Positions 44,229 to 52,501 of a stretch of DNA of 64,000 nt are shown in pieces. Below the pieces are notes generated by a model. The model saw only the letters and a program-made list of their open reading frames with translations. It was not told the DNA's origin and did not search any database. The stretch lies in the NCBI GenBank assembly GCA_018668255.1, contig JABISZ010000044.1, positions 31,304 to 95,303 on the forward strand, written 5' to 3'. Within the stretch, counting starts at the first letter, position 1, and each line of letters begins with the position of its first letter. This DNA comes from Pseudomonadota bacterium. GTDB lineage: Bacteria; Pseudomonadota; Gammaproteobacteria; Ga0077536. The position numbers and the translations under genes are program-made.

Positions 44229-44987
44229 TTATTTGCCTGTTACTCGTCGAGTCGCCATTAGAAAACGTTCTGCCTGGTCTGGCGACCCTCTTAGCCCTCG
44301 ATTGATGTCATCTTCTAACTGACCAACATTTGAGTCAATTGTCGCCGCGTCAATAACTCGCTTCGACTCTTTTACTGCCGTTGTTGAGTTTTTTGCTATC
44401 TGTTCTGCAAGTGAGATGACTTCTGATAGCAAGTCGTCGTCTCCGCAAACCTTGTTTACCAGACCCCACCTCTCAGCTTCTAGAGCATCAAATTTCTTAG
44501 CAGAAAAAATGAGTTCTTTAGCCCGTGCCGCGCCTACCAGTCTAGGGAGCGTTGCCGCCCCTACTACCAAACCATACTCAGCACCAGGGAGTCGAAAAGA
44601 CGCAGTTTCTGACGCATATCTTATATCACAGGAAATTGCCAAAGCTGCCCCACCTCCGTAACAATATCCATTTATCGCAGCGATAATCGGTAATGGTGAT
44701 GTCCCAAAGCGGTCTATGGCCAAGTAGGCGGCTATCGACTTAGGCACACCTCGCTCGCCTTCTAGCCCGCTCTGCTCCAACATATCTTGCCCTGCGCAAA
44801 AAGCGCGTATTCCACTTCCTGTCAAAATGACGACACGCACACTAGGATCTGACTCAGCCTGATCAAGCGCTTCCACCAGAAGGGTCGCCAGTTCATGATT
44901 TAGGGCATGATGCCGATCAGGTCGATGCATAGTCAGAATTAAGACATGTTCGTCATGCCTCTTCAGAAGAAGAAGTTCTTTAGACAT
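44229..44987 (-). CDS. enoyl-CoA hydratase/isomerase family protein
   Basis: 252 residues, crotonase fold. Oxyanion-hole segments are RAFCAGQDMLEQSG near residue 60 and INGYCYGGGAALAISCDIRYAS near 105; ALNHELATLLVEALD opens the fold. One expected catalytic glutamate lies in LPGAEYGLV near residue 135. It may hydrate, isomerise or cleave CoA thioesters. It overlaps the preceding VOC gene by 8 nt, so the two are translationally coupled and probably act on the same substrate. Could fill the PaaF/PaaG-like step missing from the paa operon, speculative. Confidence 0.88.
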   Translation of the reverse strand: MSKELLLLKRHDEHVLILTMHRPDRHHALNHELATLLVEALDQAESDPSVRVVILTGSGIRAFCAGQDMLEQSGLEGERGVPKSIAAYLAIDRFGTSPLPIIAAINGYCYGGGAALAISCDIRYASETASFRLPGAEYGLVVGAATLPRLVGAARAKELIFSAKKFDALEAERWGLVNKVCGDDDLLSEVISLAEQIAKNSTTAVKESKRVIDAATIDSNVGQLEDDINRGLRGSPDQAERFLMATRRVTGK

Positions 44988-45504
44988 CTAAAATGCGCAC
45001 CGGGTCGGAACCATCCCAATCTTTTGCGGCATCTTCAACCATCTGGAAAAGTCCTTTGTAGGTGTCGGAGTTATCCCAGAGTTCGATAAAATGGCCTATA
45101 GTATCTACTGTGTCAAAATAAACTAAAGGAGAGCCCCCCACTGTGCATTCGAAGGCCGCTTCGTGGCCCAATGCTTTATAGTGCGCACAAGTCTCTTCAA
45201 AATTTTCCGGCATCATGCCAAAGTGATGAACCCCAGTTCGGCCCGCATCTAAAAACTCCTTGTATACCGATGGAGAATCATCTTCACAATAAATAAGCTC
45301 AATCTGCACATCACCCGAGTTGCCAAGTGCTAATGAAACATCGGCGTGAGACTCTCCCCCTCTATACTTTTGGTTTTCTAAAGGACAATGTTCAGCTAAG
45401 AAAAACGGACCCACCTTTAATGTTTCAGTCCAATATTTTAGCGCTGCGTCCATGTCACGAACCACGTATGCAACTTGGCGTATGGTGTAGAGAGGCTGAG
45501 TCAT
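44980..45504 (-). CDS. VOC/glyoxalase-superfamily protein (methylmalonyl-CoA epimerase-like)
   Basis: 174 residues with two beta-alpha-beta-beta-beta units. IRQVAYVVRDMDAALKYWTETLKVGPF is the usual first unit; GVHHFGMMPENFEETCAHYKALGH the second. Possible metal ligands are H in GVHHFGM and E in GHFIELWDN, consistent with an active metal site. Members include epimerases, dioxygenases and isomerases. AAAAGGAATAAGAT precedes the ATG. It overlaps the enoyl-CoA hydratase gene, suggesting a CoA-ester or hydroxy-acid substrate. Confidence 0.85.
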   Translation of the reverse strand: MTQPLYTIRQVAYVVRDMDAALKYWTETLKVGPFFLAEHCPLENQKYRGGESHADVSLALGNSGDVQIELIYCEDDSPSVYKEFLDAGRTGVHHFGMMPENFEETCAHYKALGHEAAFECTVGGSPLVYFDTVDTIGHFIELWDNSDTYKGLFQMVEDAAKDWDGSDPVRILDV

Positions 45505-45580
45505 ATCTTATTCCTTTTAATTGATTTCGAATTTTATACGTTGACGATAACCCGATCGTTGGTCTAGGGACAAGTGCAAA

Positions 45581-47146
45581 CTAAAATCCAGCCGCCTGAC
45601 CTTCTTTCCGATGATCCGACCCACCTGCATATCCATGATCGGTTCTAACTATTAACTGAGCCCCTCCAAAAGAAGTGCTGTCAGGAGCATATGCAACCTC
45701 ATGTCCTTTTGCGATCAAGCCCTTTGCGATTGTTTCAGGGAATCCTGGTTCTAGCGAAATGGTGTAATCTGCTAGGACTTGCCATCGAGGAGCATCGCTT
45801 GCCGCTTGCGGATTCTGGTTATAATCAACCAGCCGAGAAACCATCTGAACATGTCCCTGAGCTTGCATAGGCCCGCCCATAACTCCAAAACTAGCCAACG
45901 CCTTTCCATCGCGGGTTATGAAGCCTGGAATAATTGTATGAAATGGCTTTTTTTTAGGTCCTACTTCGTTGGGATGCCCTTCTTCTAAGGTAAACCCCCA
46001 ACCTCTATTCTGCATGGTAATACCTGTGTCAGGTATCACTATGCCGGATCCAAACCCAAAATAATTAGATTGTATAAATGAAACCATCATCCCATTATCA
46101 TCCGCTGCGGACACATAAACTGTGTCGTGTCCTGCGGGCATTGACAGTGGAGGAATACAAGACGAGGTAGCACAGATGCTCCCTGCAAGATTTCGAAGTC
46201 CAGCGGGTTCTAGCAGTGCTTTGACAGTAATTTTCATATGAGACGGATCTGAAATCCACCGAGCCGCAGTGTGCAAAGCAATTTTCATAGCCTCTATCTG
46301 CATATGCACACTTTCTAGCGAATCATATGGCGAGACCTCAAGCTCGTTCAGGATCCCTAGAGCAACTAAAACAGCCAATCCTTGACCATTAGGAGGTATC
46401 TCGTGAACAATAACATCTCGATATGGTATGCTAATTGGAGCTACCCATTCAGTTTTATGACTGGCTAAATCTTCGTGATTGAAGGCGCTTTTCTCTAGCC
46501 TCGATGACTGAATAATCTTTTCACCAATTGTACCTTCGTACATCGATCTCGGGTCTCGTGAAAGAGTCCGCAGTGTTTTTGCAAGGTCCGATCTAAAATA
46601 CCTCTCTCCTACTTGTGGCGGAGGCAAAAAAGTTTTGCGAAATTCTGGAAAGTCTTGATACCACTCGGCTGGACCGTGATTCCAGTCAAAAGCCGTCCGA
46701 AAGCCAACTAAAAACCCTTTTTCAGCATAATTGATAGCGGATTCGAAAAGCTGCTCAAACTCTAGTTTACCAAATTGAGCCGATAGGCATCGCCAAAGGT
46801 CTACCGCACCTGGCACGGTTACAGAGTCCCAACCAAATTGAGGCATACTGTCGTAATCAGAGAAATAGCTTGGTGTCCACGCCTTCGGCGAGCGGCCGGA
46901 TCCATTGATGCCATGAAGCCTGCTACCATCCCACACTAAGGCAAAAGCATCCGATCCAACCCCATTCCCGGTTGGCTCCACTACAGTAAGAGTAATTGCG
47001 GCGCTCAACGCCGCATCTACTGCATTTCCACCAAGTCTTAACGCCTGAAGGCCAGCCTGAACAGCAAGCGGTTGAGATGTGGCAACCAAGTTAGAAGCCG
47101 CAACCGGATGCCGGAGAGACTCGTATGGCAGAATCTTGGGAGACAT
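45581..47146 (-). CDS. gamma-glutamyltransferase family hydrolase
   Basis: 521 residues, Ntn-hydrolase of the GGT family. The autoprocessing nucleophile is T342 in AGHDTVYVSAADDNG, and the second-half signature GFGSGIVIPDTGITMQNRG, with GGPMQAQGHVQMVS, is clear. There is no signal peptide, unlike periplasmic GGT of glutathione metabolism; the N-terminus starts directly with HPVAASNLVATSQPLAVQAG. Cytoplasmic homologues include acylases and GGT-like amidases. AAGGATATCGG precedes the ATG. Stands alone, so the substrate is open. Confidence 0.88.
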   Translation of the reverse strand: MSPKILPYESLRHPVAASNLVATSQPLAVQAGLQALRLGGNAVDAALSAAITLTVVEPTGNGVGSDAFALVWDGSRLHGINGSGRSPKAWTPSYFSDYDSMPQFGWDSVTVPGAVDLWRCLSAQFGKLEFEQLFESAINYAEKGFLVGFRTAFDWNHGPAEWYQDFPEFRKTFLPPPQVGERYFRSDLAKTLRTLSRDPRSMYEGTIGEKIIQSSRLEKSAFNHEDLASHKTEWVAPISIPYRDVIVHEIPPNGQGLAVLVALGILNELEVSPYDSLESVHMQIEAMKIALHTAARWISDPSHMKITVKALLEPAGLRNLAGSICATSSCIPPLSMPAGHDTVYVSAADDNGMMVSFIQSNYFGFGSGIVIPDTGITMQNRGWGFTLEEGHPNEVGPKKKPFHTIIPGFITRDGKALASFGVMGGPMQAQGHVQMVSRLVDYNQNPQAASDAPRWQVLADYTISLEPGFPETIAKGLIAKGHEVAYAPDSTSFGGAQLIVRTDHGYAGGSDHRKEGQAAGF

Positions 47147-47330
47147 CCGATATCCTTTTTAAGTAATTTTTATTAAACTGTCTCATAATGTCCTCTTATT
47201 TACAAAAATGATGCATGAGCTTACTGTTTAACAGTATTGGCTAACCTGAGGGTGACATCTGACTAAATGCTGACTGCACGATATGTCTTTAATAATAACG
47301 ACTAGCTAAAAAACCAACTGGAGAATAACG

Positions 47331-48461
47331 ATGTTAAAAATCGCACTTTATATAGCTGTTAGCCTTTCTTTCTTAATGTCAGGCTGTAGTGAAGCTCCAG
47401 ATGAAAAATTAGTAAATGCAGCGACGGGTAACCATCGCTCAGCTGAAAATATCGCAAGGAACGCAACTAGACATAGCATAGAGACCCTGCAATTCTTTGG
47501 CCTGAAAGACACTATGACCGTCATGGAGGTTTGGCCAGGTAGCAGCGGATGGTACAGCGAAATTTTAGCTCCATACTTGCGTGAGAATGGTACATTTTAC
47601 GCCGCAAACTTTAATGGGAGTACTGGAGTACAGTACTTCGAAAATGCTGCCGCCAAATTCCAAAGGAAACTTAGTGCTTCTCCCGAAATCTACGACCAAG
47701 TAAAAACGGTAGGTTTAATGCCTCCCAATGATATGACACCAGTACCTGGAAACAGCGTTGATCTAATACTTACCTTTAGAAACTTGCATAACTGGGTTAA
47801 CGGCAATATGGCAGAACAAATGTTCGAGATCTTCTTCAAAGCGCTTAAGCCAGGCGGGACATTAGGTCTTGTGGCACACAGAGGAACGGATGAAATGCTT
47901 AACTTTGACAAAGGCTATACTGGCTATCTAGCAGAAAGCGTAGCGATTAATCTTGCCAAAAATGCTGGTTTAGAATTAGTAGAGAAGTCGGAGATAAACG
48001 CGAACCCTAAAGACACTAAAGACTATTCCGATGGCGTCTGGACTCTACCTCCGAACTTCAAAAAAGGCGACATCGATAAGGAAAAATATGCCTCTATTGG
48101 TGAAAGCGATCGGATGACATTAAAATTCCGAAAGCCCAAAGATGAAAAAATGACTGTAGTAAGAGTTTTATTTGATGTTGAAGCGGGAGCAGATATCGTT
48201 AGCCTGGAAAAGAAAATGCTTGCCTCTGCTGTTAAATACGAAGGGTTAGAAGGATTGACGCGCAAGTATTACGTTTGGAACGACGAACAGTCAAAAGTTG
48301 GTGGGATCTACTTATGGGAGTCTCGGGCTGTTGCAGAGGCATGGTACAACGAGGCATGGTTTGCTTCTATGACAAAAGCTTGGGGCAAGAGACCCTTTGT
48401 CGAATACCTTGATACTCAAATTGTTGTGGACAACGAGACTAAAAAAACGCTAACCAACTAA
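47331..48461 (+). CDS. lipoprotein: class I SAM methyltransferase fused to C-terminal ABM/YdhR-like domain
   Basis: 376 residues. A lipoprotein signal ends LMSGC with C19. Residues about 45-255 form a methyltransferase whose SAM motif reads MEVWPGSSGWYSEILAPYL, with LILTFRNLHNW and ALKPGGTLGLVAHRG downstream. From about 275, MTVVRVLFDVEAG...KYYVWNDEQSKVGGIYLWESRAVAEAWY is an antibiotic-biosynthesis-monooxygenase/YdhR-like dimeric barrel. Exported methyltransferase-like proteins of this WPG type are known, but I do not recognise this fusion. A SAM supply in the periplasm is not established, so it may be non-catalytic. GGAG precedes the ATG. Its stop overlaps that of the convergent SirB1-like gene. 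Confidence 0.8.
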   Translation: MLKIALYIAVSLSFLMSGCSEAPDEKLVNAATGNHRSAENIARNATRHSIETLQFFGLKDTMTVMEVWPGSSGWYSEILAPYLRENGTFYAANFNGSTGVQYFENAAAKFQRKLSASPEIYDQVKTVGLMPPNDMTPVPGNSVDLILTFRNLHNWVNGNMAEQMFEIFFKALKPGGTLGLVAHRGTDEMLNFDKGYTGYLAESVAINLAKNAGLELVEKSEINANPKDTKDYSDGVWTLPPNFKKGDIDKEKYASIGESDRMTLKFRKPKDEKMTVVRVLFDVEAGADIVSLEKKMLASAVKYEGLEGLTRKYYVWNDEQSKVGGIYLWESRAVAEAWYNEAWFASMTKAWGKRPFVEYLDTQIVVDNETKKTLTN

Positions 48462-49237
48462 TGGAGCTTTGCATTTCCAATATCTAGGCTAGCTAGCCTT
48501 TGGTTTAGCATGACCTTATATTCCTGTGACGGTGCCAGAGCGAGTGCAAATTCGATTTCTTTCATCGCCATTGAGGGTAAGCCTGCCTTATCCCAAAGGT
48601 CTATTCTTCCGAGGTGAATCACAAAAGGCTCATCTACTAATAATAACTGGTAAGCTGAGAAATCGAGCGCCTTATTAAAATCTTCTTGTGCGACCGCCAG
48701 AGCTCGTAAGTTGTTCAACATTCTTAAAAGTATGTCAATTGGCTTCGCAATCTTAAATGCATCTTTTTCTGGAACGCCAGACTGATGTAACCAGTCTTGC
48801 ATTAAACCGCCGTCAAGAGGTTCCATTGTAAATGGATCTATCAGAAGTTCATTTACTTTCACAAGAAAGTGCCCTGGGAAATTAATTCCGTGACATTCGA
48901 TTTGTAGTTGGTCTCCTATCGCCATCACGACCACAGCAAGACTAATCGGGATGCCTTTTTTTGTTCTCAAAACGGTTTCAATCGCACTATTAGAATAGGT
49001 GTAATAGTCGGTCGCCCCACAGAACCCTTCTGAGCGAAGCGCTCTTAAAATCTCAAACTGAGGAGCGTCACTGGTCCCCACTTTCAAAGACAAGCGAGTT
49101 ATTTCTTCTATTACCCAACCTGTATCAGTGCGTTCATTTATGAGCCGGGAAAGTAGTATCGCGCCCACCAAGAAATTCTGATTTAAGTGCTTAAAGTCTT
49201 GAAATTCTGACTGTAATGGCAAATCATAATTAATCAA
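48458..49237 (-). CDS. SirB1-type transglutaminase-like/TPR protein
   Basis: 259 residues. The first ~160 are the transglutaminase-like SirB1 region (YTYSNSAIETVLRTKKGIPISLAVVVMAIGDQLQIECHGINFPGHFLVKV), and the last ~90 are TPR-like helices. The catalytic cysteine of transglutaminases is not obvious in the usual spot. Start is TTG at 49237 with AGGA 7 nt upstream; no good ATG exists nearby. Often next to prmC/prfA in gammaproteobacteria but isolated here. Function of the family is poorly known; cytoplasmic. Confidence 0.82.
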   Translation of the reverse strand: MINYDLPLQSEFQDFKHLNQNFLVGAILLSRLINERTDTGWVIEEITRLSLKVGTSDAPQFEILRALRSEGFCGATDYYTYSNSAIETVLRTKKGIPISLAVVVMAIGDQLQIECHGINFPGHFLVKVNELLIDPFTMEPLDGGLMQDWLHQSGVPEKDAFKIAKPIDILLRMLNNLRALAVAQEDFNKALDFSAYQLLLVDEPFVIHLGRIDLWDKAGLPSMAMKEIEFALALAPSQEYKVMLNQRLASLDIGNAKLH

Positions 49238-49381
49238 TTCATGTTCCTAGTATTCAACTCTATGGTCTAGAGGAAACCCTGTGCTCACTCGTAGCGTAGT
49301 TTAAAAAAATCGATTCTGACGCTATAATACAGGACATCAATTAATTCCAATACTTAAATTAACCAAAGGAGCTACAACGAT

Positions 49382-49840
49382 ATGGGTGATCCAATTAAGG
49401 AAGCAAGTGAAAGCGGATGGATAGCCTCCCACCGTGAACAGTATCTATCTGACCCTCAGGCTGGACACATGTGGGATTCGAAACCTGCTGGTGGGAAGGG
49501 TCCTATTCCGACACTACTATTGACCACAATAGGAAGAAAATCTGGCACCAAGTCAGTGATGCCTCTTATCTACATAGAACATGATGGCAGTCAGGTAGTG
49601 ATCGCCTCTAAAGGTGGCGACCCGAAGCATCCGGGGTGGTACCACAACATGGTCGCGCAGGATGAAGTCACTGTTCAAGTCATAGATGATGAATTCCAAG
49701 CGGAAGTCAGAGTCGCTGCAGGCGAAGAAAGAGCAGGAATCTGGGAAAAAGCGGTAGAGTTATATCCTCCCTATGCTGACTACAAAGTAAATGCAGGCGA
49801 CCGTGAAATCCCTGTAATGATCTTAGAACGCATTAGCTAA
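49382..49840 (+). CDS. DDN/DUF385 nitroreductase-like split-barrel protein
   Basis: 152 residues. LLTTIGRKSGTKSVMPLIYIEHDGSQVVIASKGGDPKHPGWYHNM is the recognisable signature of deazaflavin-dependent nitroreductase family proteins (DDN, PF04075). The F420-using members are actinobacterial; gammaproteobacterial homologues may use another flavin or serve another role. AAGGAG precedes the ATG. It stands alone before a hairpin and a convergent CMD-family gene. Cytoplasmic. Confidence 0.86.
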   Translation: MGDPIKEASESGWIASHREQYLSDPQAGHMWDSKPAGGKGPIPTLLLTTIGRKSGTKSVMPLIYIEHDGSQVVIASKGGDPKHPGWYHNMVAQDEVTVQVIDDEFQAEVRVAAGEERAGIWEKAVELYPPYADYKVNAGDREIPVMILERIS

Positions 49841-49854
49841 AGTGATTGCGAAAT

Positions 49855-49889
49855 TAGATCGCAGTTCATTACGATGATGCTGCGATCTA
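49855..49889. terminator. hairpin between convergent DDN-like and CMD-like genes
   Basis: TAGATCGCAG (49855-49864) and CTGCGATCTA (49880-49889) form a perfect 10-bp stem with a 15-nt loop, 15 nt after the DDN-like gene stop. No U-tract follows rightward; leftward the sequence continues ATTTCG. Probably a bidirectional transcript-end hairpin, weak as a classical terminator. Confidence 0.45.
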
Positions 49890-49936
49890 GCTTCTACAGA
49901 CACCTTTAGATGAACGGAACAAAAACTCTGCCTAGC

Positions 49937-50512
49937 CTATGAGTAGGTACTCCGTCTCCGGAAAGCCCCTCGAGATAAGCCTTTGTCAAGCTGCACACCC
50001 AGAGTATTTAGTGCCATTGAAACGAGGTTGTATTGTCCTACAGTAAAAATGAGATCGACCACTTGCTGTTCATTTAAATGAACAAGTAAAGAATCCCATG
50101 TTTCACCTTGTATGAAAGTATCAGCAATAAGCTCGTCAGTCGCCGTCAAAAGAAGCCGATCGAGCTCACACAAACCAGGACTGGTCGGTCCGACTATAGC
50201 GCTATTAATCCCAGCGTCATCAAGTCCAGCTTTACGACCAATCACTTCATGCTGCGCCCATTCGTATCCAGCTTCACATAAATAACCGACTCTCAAAATG
50301 ACTAATTCTCGATCACGAAAACTAAGCGTCGATTTAAATAAAATATGGTTCGCGAAAACCATCCAACGCTTCATCATGCTTGGATGTTGGAGCAACGTCT
50401 TAAACACATTGTGAACAGACCTCGACTCAACAAAAGGCTTCATAATTCGGTGGTCTTCTTCATCCCAATTTTCTTTTTCTTTTGGTTTAATTCTGGGTGC
50501 GGTCAGTCGCAT
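49937..50512 (-). CDS. carboxymuconolactone decarboxylase family protein
   Basis: 191 residues, AhpD-like helical fold. RDRELVILRVGYLCEAGYEWAQHEVIGRKAGLDD is the CMD signature; the E/H pair in CEAGYEWAQH is kept, but the CxxC of peroxidase AhpD is absent, so decarboxylase or other lactone chemistry is more likely than peroxidase activity. AGGAAAAATAC precedes the ATG. Similar proteins occur with ring-cleavage and monooxygenase pathways. Function otherwise open. Confidence 0.85.
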   Translation of the reverse strand: MRLTAPRIKPKEKENWDEEDHRIMKPFVESRSVHNVFKTLLQHPSMMKRWMVFANHILFKSTLSFRDRELVILRVGYLCEAGYEWAQHEVIGRKAGLDDAGINSAIVGPTSPGLCELDRLLLTATDELIADTFIQGETWDSLLVHLNEQQVVDLIFTVGQYNLVSMALNTLGVQLDKGLSRGAFRRRSTYS

Positions 50513-50613
50513 GTATTTTTCCTATCTTTGCTCAGGGACCAAGCGTAATATCTTGCCATAATCATATTATTTCTGCAGAAATTCTAGATGGAACCTAAAA
50601 GGGGAACTCTACA

Positions 50614-51459
50614 TTGGAAAGTCTACAGCTTAGAACAGCGCTGCAAACCATCACTGGACAGATGACGAGCGACGGCGCCGGAGTAAAGATCAAGCGACTA
50701 ATCGGCGGGAACCTTATCGCGGAACAAGATCCATTTTTGCTCTTCGATGAATTTCTCTCAGACGACCCTAACGACTATATCGGTGGATTCCCCGACCATC
50801 CACATCGGGGCTTCGAAACAGTCACATACATGCTTGCAGGAAAAATGCGGCATCAAGATAATCGTGGTAACAGCGGTTTATTAGAAGCTGGAAGTGTTCA
50901 GTGGATGACGGCGGGAAAAGGACTGGTTCATTCTGAGATGCCTGAGCAGGAAAATGGTCTCATGTGGGGGTTTCAATTGTGGATAAACTTACCCGCCAAA
51001 TCTAAAATGATGCCGCCTAGATACCAAGACATTCCGCCCCAAAATATACCTGAGGTCGAAACACTCGATGGTACTTTAATTCGCGTCATAGCGGGAACAT
51101 TTAGTAATGTAGAGGGGCCAATCCATGGAATAGACGCCGAACCACTTTACCTAGACGTGCGGCTTGGTAATGCAACGTCGCTTGAAATACCTATTCCTTC
51201 AACGCATAGCGCTTTTGCTTATTGTTATGAAGGAGAGGTCTATATTTCAGGTAATCTAGTGGAGAAAGGGAAACTCGTGTCTCTGAGCGAGGGCGATTAC
51301 ATTACGGTGCAAGGTTGTTCTGTTTCAAGCCAAGACTCTTTGATACTCGTTGCTGGAAAGCCCTTTGACGAACCCATTGTTCGCTATGGACCCTTCGTGA
51401 TGAATACTAAAGAAGAAATTCAACAAGCAATTCATGATGCCCAAAATGGCCTCATTTAA
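50614..51459 (+). CDS. pirin family protein
   Basis: 281 residues, bicupin. DHPHRGFETVTYMLAG and MTAGKGLVHSEMPEQENG are the pirin metal-binding motifs, with the expected His, His, His, Glu set in the N-terminal cupin. Pirins act as quercetinases or redox-sensing regulators; neither is shown here. The start is TTG at 50614 behind AAAAGGGGA; no in-frame ATG exists until codon 18, which would cut into the first cupin strand. Cytoplasmic. Divergent from the CMD-family gene. Confidence 0.9.
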   Translation: MESLQLRTALQTITGQMTSDGAGVKIKRLIGGNLIAEQDPFLLFDEFLSDDPNDYIGGFPDHPHRGFETVTYMLAGKMRHQDNRGNSGLLEAGSVQWMTAGKGLVHSEMPEQENGLMWGFQLWINLPAKSKMMPPRYQDIPPQNIPEVETLDGTLIRVIAGTFSNVEGPIHGIDAEPLYLDVRLGNATSLEIPIPSTHSAFAYCYEGEVYISGNLVEKGKLVSLSEGDYITVQGCSVSSQDSLILVAGKPFDEPIVRYGPFVMNTKEEIQQAIHDAQNGLI

Positions 51460-51505
51460 AAAATAATAAGTGATTTATATCCAAACTTTACGACATATAC
51501 TATAT

Positions 51506-51522
51506 CTTAGCCAAAAGCTAAG
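51506..51522. repeat. small hairpin in leader of alpha/beta hydrolase gene
   Basis: CTTAGC and GCTAAG with a 5-nt loop lie between the pirin stop and the hydrolase ATG, followed by AAATTTC. May shape the leader; no stronger function can be claimed. Confidence 0.3.
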
Positions 51523-51556
51523 AAATTTCAGGCGGACCAATTAAGAGGGGAAAGAA

Positions 51557-52450
51557 ATGAGACGCGACATAGAATTCAATGCCGATGGGGTTAAATTGCG
51601 CGGATGGCTATACAAACCTAATAAAGGGAAGAAGCCATTTCCAACAGTCGTTATGGCTCACGGGTTCTCTGGCATAAAAGAAATGGGTTTAGACCTCTAT
51701 GCGGAAGTGTTCGCCAAAGCAGGCTTAGCTGTTTTGGTTTATGACAACAGATGTCTAGGCTCTAGTGGAGGCCAACCGCGACAAGATATCGACCCTACTA
51801 TGCAACTGAGGGACTATCGCAGCGCGATTACTTTTGCTCAACAACAATCCGAGTGCGACTCGAACAGAATTGGCGTGTGGGGAACTAGCTATACTGGAGG
51901 TACCGTGTGTGCAGTAGCGGCGCTCGATCGAAGAGTGAAAGCGGTAGTCAGCCAAGTTCCATTCATGAACGGACACAGAAATTTACAGCAATTTCTTCCA
52001 ATAGGATTGGTTCAAGGATTCCATGAAATGCTGGATGAAGATCGCATTCGACGAGTCTCTGGAAAAAAGTCTGCGTATGTGAAAATGTGCTCTCTTGATC
52101 CCAATGAACCCCATGTTTTCCCTGGAGAAGAAACCTATAATTATATCCATCAATACGTGGATGCCGATCCCAAATGCACCTGGGAAAACAGAGTTACAAT
52201 CAGGTCTCTAGAATATATGGTTGAGTATGACGTCACTGGCTATATGAAAATGATTAGTCCAACTCCGTTAATGATGATCGTGTCGGAAGTCGACACCACT
52301 ACTCCGTCTGATATCGCTTTAGAGCTTTATCACATGGTGCAAGGTCCCAAAGACCTCAAGGTGATTTCATCCAATCATTACGGCGCTTATACAGAGAAAT
52401 TCAAAGAGACCAGCGCGGCTGCCAAAGATTGGTTCGTTCGATACTTGTAA
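51557..52450 (+). CDS. alpha/beta hydrolase (dienelactone hydrolase-like / DUF1100-like)
   Basis: 297 residues. HGFSGIKEMGLDLYAEVFAKAGLAVLVYDNRCLGSSGG is the typical N-terminal core with the oxyanion turn, and GTSYTGGTV (near residue 115) carries the nucleophile serine in GxSxG. The late SEVDTTTPSD and the histidine in SNHYGAYTEK probably supply Asp and His. Related proteins include YcjY/fungal toxin-type hydrolases. AGAGGGGAAAGAA precedes the ATG. Follows the pirin gene by 98 nt with a hairpin between, so it is probably separately transcribed. Substrate unknown. Confidence 0.85.
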   Translation: MRRDIEFNADGVKLRGWLYKPNKGKKPFPTVVMAHGFSGIKEMGLDLYAEVFAKAGLAVLVYDNRCLGSSGGQPRQDIDPTMQLRDYRSAITFAQQQSECDSNRIGVWGTSYTGGTVCAVAALDRRVKAVVSQVPFMNGHRNLQQFLPIGLVQGFHEMLDEDRIRRVSGKKSAYVKMCSLDPNEPHVFPGEETYNYIHQYVDADPKCTWENRVTIRSLEYMVEYDVTGYMKMISPTPLMMIVSEVDTTTPSDIALELYHMVQGPKDLKVISSNHYGAYTEKFKETSAAAKDWFVRYL

Positions 52451-52464
52451 GAGCAAACCAACTT

Positions 52465-52494
52465 ACAGGCAGGTCGCTATAAAAAACAGCCTGT
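52465..52494. repeat. inverted repeat between convergent hydrolase and MFS genes
   Basis: ACAGGC (52465-52470) pairs with GCCTGT (52489-52494) over an 18-nt loop in the 51-nt gap. On the leftward strand a TGTTTTTTATAG tract lies in the loop rather than after the stem, so it is not a textbook terminator. Confidence 0.3.
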
Positions 52495-52501
52495 GTACCT
52501 T

